Positions 49,334 to 61,300 of a stretch of DNA of 64,000 nt are shown here, in pieces. The notes below the pieces were generated by a model, which was not told the DNA's origin, made no database searches, and saw nothing but the letters and a program-made list of their open reading frames with translations. Position 1 is the stretch's first letter; every line of letters starts with the position of its first letter. The DNA is taken from NCBI RefSeq assembly GCF_029227915.1, contig NC_079880.1:28577501-28641500 (forward strand). The letters run 5' to 3'. The stretch comes from Hydractinia symbiolongicarpus (Eukaryota > Cnidaria > Hydrozoa > Anthoathecata > Hydractiniidae). The position numbers were made by a program, and so were the translations under genes.

Positions 49334-49396
49334 TAAAGTTCTTTTATTCAGCGTCTCATCAAAAATGAAAACATTTCTGAAAATTACAAGTCTCAT
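47534..49396 (-). CDS. LINE reverse transcriptase ORF, 5'-truncated, copy 6
   Basis: The 620-codon frame is of lineage 2/4/6 (I517), with three private substitutions in the LINE-derived part: Y288C, G391A (at the start of the region after motif D) and V511F. The satellite-derived leader also differs at V5I, K7R, I10F and T11I, because the adjoining satellite monomer is of another class. D255 and the FADD box are kept. As the outermost and most diverged copy it may have escaped the latest rounds of homogenisation. Confidence 0.87.
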   Translation of the reverse strand: MRLVIFRNVFIFDETLNKRTLYIYFIYLYFYNTNKIILIEKEKIVTDEQKLCKIFNEYYTNITKNLPIKPNDDTHTATIHDAIHSYTNHISILKIRENVGYDEKFYFSLVEQPDVLKVIKDMDAKKSSVSGDFPVFMLKKFIHIFVPILTNIINFCLQSNIFPDDLKLAEVIPVFKKDDCNDKENYRPVSLLPCLSKVFERTILNQMHTFMHDKLSPHLSGFRKGYNTQYALIRMIEQWKSTLDNKGVVGAVLMDLSKAFDTINHDLLIAKLHAYGFSESSLLFIHSCLKNRFQRTRINSSFSEWLPLQVGVPQGSILGPPFFNYSINDLFWFIIQSSLCNFADDNTLYACENSLEDVKQTLLTNLVIVNNWFYENYLAINLKKYQYIVLAHHDESLIFNHLKIACKSSVVLLGVTIDSRLNFHSHVKNICNKASRKLNVLQRISSFLTPKMKRFLFNSFILSQFSYCPLVWMFCGKVANNRINRIHERCLRIIQDDINGSYDELLSLCNFKNIHIINLQNLMKEVYKFLNGLSPLYMNEIFSVRENKYNLRCFNLIRRPTCRTTYYGLNTLSNIAGKLWISVPDATKNAPSLEAFRSSIKFWEGDVCTCKICMDIPYIF

Positions 49397-50029
49397 GGGC
49401 TTTAGTGGTGAAATAATAATTTAAAAAATCGTTCGAGAAATGAGTTTACTCCCTGGGTACTTTCTTTGTATACTTTTGATTATACGGGCCGAGTCCGGGA
49501 TTTACGGGAAATCGCAGGTTTTCGTTTGCCGGCGATTAAACTTCTTTTATTCAGCGTCTCATCAAAAATGAAAACATTTTTGTAAACTACAAGTCTCATG
49601 CGTTTTAGTGGTGAAAAAATAATTTAAAAAATCGTTTGGGAAATGAGTTTACTTCCTGGGTACTTTCTTTGTATACTTTTGACTATACGGGCCGAGTCCG
49701 GGGTTTACGGGAAATGGCGGGTTTTCGTTTGCCGGCGAATAAAGTTCTTTTATTCAGCGTCTCATCAAAAATGATAATATTTTTGAAAACTACAAGTCTC
49801 ATGCGTTTTAGTGGTGAAACGATAATTTAAAAAATCGTTTTGGAAATGAGTTTACTCACAGGGTACTTTCTTTGTATATTTTCGACTATACGGGCTAAGC
49901 CCGGGATTTACGGGAAATCGCGGGTTTTCGTTTGCCGGCGATTAAACCACATTCATTTAGCGTCTCATCAAAAATGAAAACAAATCTGAAAACTACAAGT
50001 CTCATGCGTTTTAGTTGTGAAAAAACAAT

Positions 50030-53000
50030 TTAAAAAATCGTTCGGGAAATGAGTTTACTCCCTGGGTACCTTCTTTGTATACTTTTAAATATACGGGCAG
50101 AGTCTGGGATTTACGGGAAGTCGCGGGTTTTTGTTTGCCGGCGATTAAACTTCTTTTATTCAGCGTCTCATCAAAAATGAAAACATTTTTAAAAATTACA
50201 AGTCTCATGGGCTTTAGTGGTGAAATAATAATTTAAAAAATCGTTCGGGAAATGAGTTTACTCCCTGGGTACTTTCTTTGTATACGTTTGATTATACGGG
50301 CCGAGTCCGGGATTTACGGGAAATCGCAGGTTTTCGTTTGCCGGCGATTAAACTTCTTTTATTCAGCGTCTCATCAAAAATGAAAACATTTTTGTAAACT
50401 ACAAGTCTCATGCGTTTTAGTGGTGAAAAAATAATTTAAAAAATCGTTTGGGAAATGAGTTTACTTCCTGGGTACTTTCTTTGTATACTTTTGACTATAC
50501 GGGCCGAGTCCGGGGTTTACGGGAAATGGCGGGTTTTCGTTTGCCGGCGATTAAAGTTCTTTTATTCAGCGTCTCATCAAAAGTGATAACATTTTTGAAA
50601 ACTACAAGTCTCATGCGTTTTAGTGGTGAAACGATAATTTAAAAAATCGTTTTGGAAATGAGTTTACTCACAGGGTACTTTCTTTGTATATTTTTGACTA
50701 TACGGGCCAAGCCCGGGATTTACGGGAAATCGCGGGTTTTCGTTTGCCGGCGATTAAACCACTTTCATTTAGCGTCTCATCAAAAATGAAAACATTTCTG
50801 AAAACTACAAGTCTCATGCGTTTTAGTGGTGAAAAAACAATTTAAAAAATCGTTTGGGAAATGAGTTTACTCCCTGGGTACCTTCTTTGTATACTTTTGA
50901 CTATACGGCAGAGTCCGGGATTTACGGGAAATCGCGGGTTTTCGTTTGCCGGCGATTAAAGTTCTTTTATTCAGCGTCTCATCAAAAGTGATAACATTTT
51001 TGAAAACTACAAGTCTCATGCGTTTTAGTGGTGAAACGATAATTTAAAAAATCGTTTTGGAAATGAGTTTACTCACAGGGTACTTTCTTTGTATATTTTC
51101 GACTATACGGGCCAAGCCCAGGATTTACGGGAAATCGCGGGTTTTCGTTTGCCGGCGATTAAACCAATTTCATTTAGCGTCTCATCAAAAATGAAAACAT
51201 TTCTGAAAACTACAAGTCTCATGCGTTTTAGTGGTAAAAAAACAATTTAAAAAATCGTTCGGGAAATGAGTTTACTCCCTGGGTACCTTCCTTGTATACT
51301 TTTGACTATACGGCAGAGTCCGAGATTTACGGGAAATCGCGGGTTTTCGTTTGCCGGCGATTAAACTTCTTTTATTCAGCGTCTCATCAAAAATGAAAAC
51401 ATTTCTGAAAACTACAAGTCTCATGCGTTTTAGTGGTGAAAAAATAATTTAAAAAATCGTTCGGGAAATGAGTTTACTCCCTGGGTACCTTCTTTGTATA
51501 CTTTTGACAATACGGGCCGAGTCCGGGATTTACGGGAAATCGCGGGTTTTCTTTTGCCGGCGATTAAACTTCTTTTAATCAGCGTCTCCTCAAAAATGAA
51601 AAAATTTTTAAAAACTACAAGACTCATGGGCTTTAGTGGTGAAATAATAATTTAAAAAAACGTTCAGGAAATGAGTTTACTCCCTGGGTACTTTCTTTGT
51701 ATACTTTTGACTATACGGGCCGAGTCCGGGATTTACGGGAAATCGCGGGTTTTCGTTTGCCGGCGATTAAACCACTTTCGTTAAGCGTCTCATCAAAAAT
51801 GAAAACATTTCTGAAAACTACAAGTCTCATGCGTTTTAGTGGTGAAAAAATAATTTAAAAAATCGTTCGGGAAATGACTTTACTCCCTGGGTACCTTCTT
51901 TGTATACGTTTGACTATACGGGCAGAGTCTGGGATTTACGGGAAGTCGCGGGTTTTCGTTTGCCTGCGATTAAACTTCTTTTATTCAGCGTCTCATCAAA
52001 AATGAAAACATTTTTAAAAATTACAAGTCTCATGGGCTTTAGTGGTGAAATAATAATTTAAAAAATCGTTTTGGAAATGAGTTTACTCCCTGGGTACTTT
52101 CTTTGTATACTTTTGATTATACGGGCCGAGTCCGGGATTTACGGGAAATCGCAGGTTTTCGTTTGCCGGCTATTAAACTTCTTTTATTCAGCGACTCATC
52201 AAAAATGAAAACATTTTTGTAAACTACAAGTCTCATGGGCTTTAGTGGTGAAATAATAATTTAAAAAATCGTTTTGGAAATGAGTTTACTCACAGGGTAC
52301 TTTCTTTGTATATTTTCGACTATACGGGCAAAGCCCGGGATTTACGGGAAATCGCGGGTTTTCGTTTGCCGGCGATTAAACCACTTTCATTTAGCCTCTC
52401 ATCAAAAATGAAAACATTTCTGAAAACTACAAGTCTCATGCGTTTTAGTGGTGAAAAAACAATTTAAAAAATCGTTCGGGAAATGAGTTTACTCCCTGGG
52501 TACCTTCTTTGTATACTTTTGACTATACGGCAGAGTCCGGGATTTACGGGAAATCGCGGGTTTTCGTTTGCCGGCGATTAAACTTCTTTTATTCAGCGTC
52601 TCATCAAAAATGAAAACATTTCTGAAAATTACAAGTCTCATGGGCTTTAGTGGTGAAATAATAATTTAAAAAATCGTTCGAGAAATGAGTTTACTCCCTG
52701 GGTACTTTCTTTGTATACTTTTGATTATACGGGCCGAGTCCGGGATTTACGGGAAATCGCAGGTTTTCGTTTGCCGGCGATTAAACTTCTTTTATTCAGC
52801 GTCTCATCAAAAATGAAAACATTTTTGTAAACTACAAGTCTCATGCGTTTTAGTGGTGAAAAAATAATTTAAAAAATCGTTTGGGAAATGAGTTTACTTC
52901 CTGGGTACTTTCTTTGTATACTTTTGACTATACGGGCCGAGTCCGGGGTTTACGGGAAATGGCGGGTTTTCGTTTGCCGGCGATTAAAGTTCTTTTATTC

Positions 53001-56000
53001 AGCGTCTCATCAAAAATGATAATATTTTTGAAAACTACAAGTCTCATGCGTTTTAGTGGTGAAACGATAATTTAAAAAATCGTTTTGGAAATGAGTTTAC
53101 TCACAGGGTACTTTCTTTGTATATTTTCGACTATACGGGCTAAGCCCGGGATTTACGGGAAATCGCGGGTTTTCGTTTGCCGGCGATTAAACCACTTTCA
53201 TTTAGCGTCTCATCAAAAATGAAAACAAATCTGAAAACTACAAGTCTCATGCGTTTTAGTTGTGAAAAAACAATTTAAAAAATCGTTTTGGAAATGAGTT
53301 TACTCACAGGGTACTTTCTTTGTATATTTTCGACTATACGGGCTAAGCCCGGGATTTACGGGAAATCGCGGGTTTTTGTTTGCCGGCGATTAAACTTCTT
53401 TTATTCAGCGTCTCATCAAAAATGAAAACATTTCTGAAAATTACAAGTCTCATGGGCTTTAGTGGTGAAATAATAATTTAAAAAATCGTTCGAGAAATGA
53501 GTTTACTCCCTGGGTACTTTCTTTGTATACTTTTGATTATACGGGCCGAGTCCGGGATTTACGGGAAATCGCAGGTTTTCGTTTGCCGGCGATTAAACTT
53601 CTTTTATTCAGCGTCTCATCAAAAATGAAAACATTTTTGTAAACTACAAGTCTCATGCGTTTTAGTGGTGAAAAAATAATTTAAAAAATCGTTTGGGAAA
53701 TGAGTTTACTTCCTGGGTACTTTCTTTGTATACTTTTGACTATACGGGCCGAGTCCGGGGTTTACGGGAAATGGCGGGTTTTCGTTTGCCGGCGATTAAA
53801 GTTCTTTTATTCAGCGTCTCATCAAAAATGATAATATTTTTGAAAACTACAAGTCTCATGCGTTTTAGTGGTGAAACGATAATTTAAAAAATCGTTTTGG
53901 AAATGAGTTTACTCACAGGGTACTTTCTTTGTATATTTTCGACTATACGGGCTAAGCCCGGGATTTACGGGAAATCGCGGGTTTTCGTTTGCCGGCGATT
54001 AAACCACTTTCATTTAGCGTCTCATCAAAAATGAAAACAAATCTGAAAACTACAAGTCTCATGCGTTTTAGTTGTGAAAAAACAATTTAAAAAATCGTTC
54101 GGGAAATGAGTTTACTCCCTGGGTACCTTCTTTGTATACTTTTGACTATACGGGCAGAGTCTGGGATTTACGGGAAGTCGCGGGTTTTTGTTTGCCGGCG
54201 ATTAAACTTCTTTTATTCAGCGTCTCATCAAAAATGAAAACATTTTTAAAAATTACAAGTCTCATGGGCTTTAGTGGTGAAATAATAATTTAAAAAATCG
54301 TTCGGGAAATGAGTTTACTCCCTGGGTACTTTCTTTGTATACGTTTGATTATACGGGCCGAGTCCGGGATTTACGGGAAATCGCAGGTTTTCGTTTGCCG
54401 GCGATTAAACTTCTTTTATTCAGCGTCTCATCAAAAATGAAAACATTTTTGTAAACTACAAGTCTCATGCGTTTTAGTGGTGAAAAAATAATTTAAAAAA
54501 TCGTTTGGGAAATGAGTTTACTTCCTGGGTACTTTCTTTGTATACTTTTGACTATACGGGCCGAGTCCGGGGTTTACGGGAAATGGCGGGTTTTCGTTTG
54601 CCGGCGATTAAAGTTTTTTTATTCAGCGTCTCATCAAAAGTGATAACATTTTTGAAAACTACAAGTCTCATGCGTTTTAGTGGTGAAACGATAATTTAAA
54701 AAATCGTTTTGGAAATGAGTTTACTCCCTGGGTACTTTCTTTGTATATTTTCGACTATACGGGCCAAGCCCGGGATTTACGGGAAATCGCGGGTTTTCGT
54801 TTGCCGGCGATTAAACCACTTTCATTTAGCGTCTCATCAAAAATGAAAACATTTCTGAAAACTACAAGTCTCATGCGTTTTAGTGGTGAAAAAACAATTT
54901 AAAAAATCGTTCGGGAAATGAGTTTACTCCCTGGGTACCTTCTTTGTATACTTTTGACTATACGGCAGAGTCCGGGATTTACGGGAAATCGCGGGTTTTC
55001 GTTTGCCGGCGATTAAAGTTCTTTTATTCAGCGTCTCTTCAAAAATGATAACATTTTTGAAAACTACAAGTCTCATGCGTTTTAGTGGTGAAACGATAAT
55101 TTAAAAAATCGTTTTGGAAATGAGTTTACTCACAGGGTACTTTCTTTGTATATTTTCGACTATACGGGCCAAGCCCGGGCTTTACGGGAAATCGCGGGTT
55201 TTCGTTTGCCGGCGATTAAACCACTTTCATTTAGCGTCTCATCAAAAATGAAAACATTTCTGAAAACTACAAGTCTCATGCGTTTTAGTGGTGAAAAAAC
55301 AATTTAAAAAATCGTTCGGGAAATGAGTTTACTCCCTGGGTACCTTCCTTGTATACTTTTGACTATACGGCAGAGTCCGAGATTTACGGGAAATCGCGGG
55401 TTTTCGTTTGCCGGCGATTAAACTTCTTTTATTCAGCGTCTCATCAAAAATGAAAACATTTCTGAAAACTACAAGTCTCATGCGTTTTAGTGGTGAAAAA
55501 ATAATTTAAAAAATCGTTCGGGAAATGAGTTTACTCCCTGGGTACCTTCTTTGTATACTTTTGACAATACGGGCCGAGTCCGGGATTTACGGGAAATCGC
55601 GGGTTTTCTTTTGCCGGCGATTAAACTTCTTTTAATCAGCGTCTCCTCAAAAATGAAAAAATTTTTAAAAACTACAAGACTCATGGGCTTTAGTGGTGAA
55701 ATAATAATTTAAAAAAACGTTCAGGAAATGAGTTTACTCCCTGGGTACTTTCCTTGTATACTTTTGACTATACGGGCCGAGTCCGGGATTTACGGGAAAT
55801 CGCGGGTTTTCGTTTGCCGGCGATTAAACCACTTTCGTTAAGCGTCTCATCAAAAATGAAAACATTTCTGAAAACTACAAGTCTCATGCGTTTTAGTGGT
55901 GAAAAAATAATTTAAAAAATCGTTCGGAAAATGACTTTACTCCCTGGGTACCTTCTTTGTATACGTTTGACTATACGGGCAGAGTCTGGGATTTACGGGA

Positions 56001-56330
56001 AGTCGCGGGTTTTCGTTTGCCGGCGATTAAACTTCTTTTATTCAGCGTCTCATCAAAAATGAAAACATTTTTAAAAATTACAAGTCTCATGGGCTTTAGT
56101 GGTGAAATAATAATTTAAAAAATCGTTTTGGAAATGAGTTTACTCCCTGGGTACTTTCTTTGTATACTTTTGATTATACGGGCCGAGTCCGGGATTTACG
56201 GGAAATCGCAGGTTTTCGTTTGCCGGCTATTAAACTTCTTTTATTCAGCGACTCATCAAAAATGAAAACATTTTTGTAAACTACAAGTCTCGTGCGTTTT
56301 AGTGGTGAAAAAATAATTTAAAAAATCGTT
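50030..56330 (+). repeat. Twenty-monomer duplication, offset 4,057 bp
   Basis: Landmarks at about 50040-52240 recur at about 54100-56300 with an offset of 4,057-4,058 bp. These are the CAGAGTCTGGG monomer (about 50098 and 54155), the GTCTCCTCAAAAATG / GAAAAAATTTTTA monomer (about 51585 and 55642), TTCCTTGTATAC (about 51288 and 55345) and GGCTATTAAAC / GCGACTCATC (about 52167 and 56225). The last variant appears a third time near 57238. Edges are approximate. Confidence 0.7.
52881..54699 (+). repeat. 812-bp four-monomer higher-order cycle
   Basis: The CCGGGG/GATAACA class recurs at 52881, 53693 and 54505, exactly 812 bp apart, with the other three classes in the same order between. This is the clearest LINE-free example of the order that also underlies the LINE-bearing zone. 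Confidence 0.75.
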
Positions 56331-58363
56331 TGGGAAATGAGTTTACTTCCTGGGTACTTTCTTTGTATACTTTTGACTATACGGGCCGAGTCCGGGGTTT
56401 ACGGGAAATGGCGGGTTTTCGTTTGCCGGCGATTAAAGTTCTTTTATTCAGCCTCTCATCAAAAATGATAACATTTTTGAAAAATACAAGTCTCATGCGT
56501 TTTAGTGGTGAAACGATAATTTAAAAAATCGTTTTGGAAATGAGTTTACTCACAGGGTACTTTCTTTGTATATTTTCGACTATACGGGCCAAGTCCCGGA
56601 TTTACGGGAAATCGCGGGTTTTCGTTTGCCGGCGATTAAACCACTTTCATTTAGCGTCTCATCAAAAATGAAAACATTTCTGAAAACTACAAGTCTCATG
56701 CGTTTTAGTGGTGAAAAAACAATTTAAAAAATCGTTCGGGAAATGAGTTTACTCCCTGGGTACCTTCTTTGTATACTTTTGACTATACGGCAGAGTCCGG
56801 GATTTACGGGAAATCGCGGGTTTTCGTTTGCCGGCGATTAAACTTCTTTTATTCAGCGTCTCATCAAAAATGAAAACATTTTTGTAAACTACAAGTCTCA
56901 TGCGTTTTAGTGGTGAAAAAATAATTTAAAAAATCGTTCGGGAAATGACTTTACTCCCTGGGTACCTTCTTTGTATACGTTTGACTATACGGGCAGAGTC
57001 TGGGATTTACGGGAAGTCGCGGGTTTTCGTTTGCCGGCGATTAAACTTCTTTTATTCAGCGTCTCATCAAAAATGAAAACATTTTTAAAAATTACAAGTC
57101 TCATGGGCTTTAGTGGTGAAATAATAATTTAAAAAATCGTTTTGGAAATGAGTTTACTCCCTGGGTACTTTCTTTGTATACTTTTGATTATACGGGCCGA
57201 GTCCGGGATTTACGGGAAATCGCAGGTTTTCGTTTGCCGGCTATTAAACTTCTTTTATTCAGCGACTCATCAAAAATGAAAACATTTTTGTAAACTACAA
57301 GTCTCGTGCGTTTTAGTGGTGAAAAAATAATTTAAAAAATCGTTTGGGAAATGAGTTTACTTCCTGGGTACTTTCTTTGTATACTTTTGACTATACGGGC
57401 TGAGTCCGGGGTTTACATGAAATGGCGGGTTTTCGTTTGCCGGCGATTAAAGTTCTTTTATTCAGCCTCTCATCAAAAATGATAACATTTTTGAAAAATA
57501 CAAGTCTCATGCGTTTTAGTGGTGAAACGATAATTTAAAAAATCGTTTTGGAAATGAGTTTACTCACAGGGTACTTTCTTTGTATATTTTCGACTATACG
57601 GGCCAAGTCCCGGATTTACGGGAAATCGCGGGTTTTCGTTTGCCGGCGATTAAACCACTTTCATTTAGCGTCTCATCAAAAATGAAAACATTTCTGAAAA
57701 CTACAAGTCTCATGCGTTTTAGTGGTGAAAAAACAATTTAAAAAATCGTTCGGGAAATGAGTTTACTCCCTGGGTACCTTCTTTGTATACTTTTGACTAT
57801 ACGGCAGAGTCCGGGATTTACGGGAAATCGCGGGTTTTCGTTTGCCGGCGATCAAACTTCTTTTATTCAGCGTCTCATCAAAAATGAAAACATTTTTGTA
57901 AACTACAAGTCTCATGCGTTTTAGTGGTGAAAAAATAATTTAAAAAATCGTTTGGGAAATGAGTTTACTTCCTGGGTACTTTCTTTGTATACTTTTGACT
58001 ATACGGGCCGAGTCCGGGGTTTACGGGAAATGGCGGGTTTTCGTTTGCCTGCGATTAAAGTTCTTTTATTCAGCGTCTCTTCAAAAATGATAACATTTTT
58101 GAAAACTACAAGTCTCATGCGTTTTAGTGGTGAAATAATAATTTAAAAAATCGTTCGGGAAATGAGTTTACTCCCTGGGTACTTTCTTTGTATACGTTTG
58201 ATTATACGGGCCGAGTCCGGGATTTACGGGAAATCGCGGGTTTTCGTTTGCCGGCAATTAAACCACTTTCATTTAGCGTCTCATCAAAAATTAAAACATT
58301 TCTGAAAACTACAAGTCTCATGCGTTTTAGTGGTGAAAAAACAATTTAAAAAATCGTTCTGGA

Positions 58364-61300
58364 AATGAGTTTACTCCCTGGGTACCTTCTTTGTATACTT
58401 TTGACTATATGGCAGAGTCCGGGATTTACGGGAAATCGCGGGTTTTCGTTTGCCGGCGATTAAACTTCTTTTATTCAGCGTCTCATCAAAAATGAAAACA
58501 TTTTTGTAAACTACAAGTCTCATGCGTTTTAGTGGTGAAAAAATAATTTAAAAAATCGTTTGGGAAATGAGTTTACTTCCTGGGTACTTTCTTTGTATAC
58601 TTTTGACTATACGGGCCGAGTCCGGGGTTTACGGGAAATGGCGGGTTTTCGTTTGCCTGCGATTAAAGTTCTTTTATTCTGCGTCTCTTCAAAAATGATA
58701 ACATTTTTGAAAACTACAAGTCTCATGCGTTTTAATGGTGAAACGATAATTTAAAAAATCGTTTTGGAAATGAGTTTACTCACAGGGTACTTTCTTTGTA
58801 TATTTTCGACTATACGGGCCAAGCCCGGGCTTTACGGGAAATCGCGGGTTTTCGTTTGCCGGCAATTAAACCACTTTCATTTAGCGTCTCATCAAAAATG
58901 AAAACAAATCTGAAAACTACAAGTCTCATGCGTTTTAGTGGTGAAATAATAATTTAAAAAATCGTTCGGGAAATGAGTTTACTCCCTGGGTACTTTCTTT
59001 GTATACGTTTGATTATACGGGCCGAGTCCGGGATTTACGGGAAATCGCAGGTTTTCGTTTTCCGGCGATTAAACTTCTTTTATTCAGCGTCTCATCAAAA
59101 ATGAAAACATTTTTGTAAACTACAAGTCTCATCCGTTTTAGTGGTGAAAAAACAATTTAAAAAATCGTTCGGGAAATGAGTTTACTCCCTGGGTACCTTC
59201 ATTGTATACTTTTGACTATACGGCAGAGTCCGGGATTTACGGGAAATCGCGGGTTTTCGTTTGCCGGCGATTAAACTTCTTTTAATCAGCGTCTCATCAA
59301 AAATGAAAACATTTTTGTAAACTACAAGTCTCATGCGTTTTAGTGGTGAAAAAATAATTTAAGAAATCGTTTGGGAAATGAGTTTACTTCCTGGGTACTT
59401 TCTCTGCATACTTTTAACTATACGGGCCGAGTCCGGGGTTTACGGGAAATGGCGGGTTTTTGTTTGCCTGCTATTAAAGTTCTTTTATTCAGCGTCTCAT
59501 CAAAAATGATAACATTTTTGAAAACTACAAGTCTCATGCGTTTTAGTGGTGAAACGATAATTTAAAAAATCGTTTTGTAAATGAGTTTACTCACAGGGTA
59601 ATTTCTCTGTATATTTTCGACTATACGGGCCAAGCCCGGGCTTTACGGGAAATCGCGGGTTTTCGTTTGCCGGCAATTAAACCACTTTCATTTAGCGTCT
59701 CATCAAAAATGAAAACAAATCTGAAAACTACAAGTCTCATGCGTTTTAGTGGTGAAATAATAATTTAAAAAATCGTTCAGGAAATGAGTTTACTCCCTGG
59801 GTACTTTCTTTGTATACGTTTGATTATACGGGCCGAGTCCTGGATTTACGGGAAATCGCAGGTTTTCGTTTGCCGGCGATTAAACTTCTTTTATTCAGCG
59901 TCTCATCAAAAATGAAAACATTTTTGTAAACTACAAGTCTCATGCGTTTTAGTGGTGAAAAAACAATTTAAAAAATCTTTCGGGAAATGAGTTTACTCCC
60001 TTGGTACTTTCTTTGTATACTTTTGACTATACGGGCCGAGTCCGGGGTTTACGGGAAATGGCGGGTTTTTGTTTGCCTGCGATTAAAGTTCTTTTATTCA
60101 GCGTCTCATCAAAAATGATAACATTTATGAAAACTACAAGTCTCATGCGTTTTAGTGGTGAAACGATAATTTAAAAAATCGTTTTGGAAATGAGTTTACT
60201 CACAGGGTACTTTCTTTGTATACGTTTGATTATACGGGCCGAGTCCGGGATTTACGGGAAATCGCGGGTTTTCGTTTGCCGGCGATTAAACTTCTTTTAT
60301 TCAGCGTCTCATCAAAAATGAAAACATTTTTGTAAACTACAAGTCTCATGCGTTTTAGTGGTGAAAAAATAATTTAAAAAATCGTTTGGGAAATGAGTTT
60401 ACTTCCTGGGTACTTTCTTTGTATACTTTTGACTATACGGGCCGAGTTTGGGGTTTACGGGAAATGGCGGGTTTTCGTTTGCCGGCGATTAAAGTTCTTT
60501 TATTCAGCGTCTCATCAAAAATGATAACATTTTTGAAAACTACAAGTCTCATGCGTTTTAGTGGTGAAACGATAATTTAAAAAATCGTTTTGGAAATGAG
60601 TTTACTCACAGGGTACTTTCTTTGTATATTTTCGACTATACGGGCCAAGCCCGGGATTTACGGGAAATCGCGGGTTTTCGTTTGCCGGCGATTAAACCAC
60701 TTTCATTTAGCGTCTCATCAAAAATGAAAACATTTCTGAAAACTACAAGTCTCATGCGTTTTAGTGGTGAAAAAACAATTTAAAAAATCGTTCGGGAAAT
60801 GAGTTTACTCCCTGGGTACCTTCTTTGTATACTTTTGACTAATTTTCTTTTATATAATGAGTTTACTCCCTGGGTACCTTCTTTGTATACTTTTGACTAT
60901 ATGGCAGAGTCCGGGATTTACGGGAAATCGCGGGTTTTCGTTTGCCGGCGATTAAACTTCTTTTATTCAGCGTCTCATCAAAAATGAAAACATTTTTGTA
61001 AACTACAAGTCTCATGCGTTTTAGTGGTGAAAAAATAATTTAAAAAATCGTTTGGGAAATGAGTTTACTTCCTGGGTACTTTCTTTGTATACTTTTGACT
61101 ATACGGGCCGAGTCCGGGGTTTACGGGAAATGGCGGGTTTTCGTTTGCCTGCGATTAAAGTTCTTTTATTCTGCGTCTCTTCAAAAATGATAACATTTTT
61201 GAAAACTACAAGTCTCATGCGTTTTAGTGGTGAAACGATAATTTAAAAAATCGTTTTGGAAATGAGTTTACTCACAGGGTACTTTCTTTGTATATTTTCG

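Noticed and set aside
50011-55684. 65-codon minus-strand ORFs in the satellite at 50011, 51430 and 55487
   Set aside because: They are antisense satellite reading frames related to the LINE ORF leader, with no sign of coding constraint.
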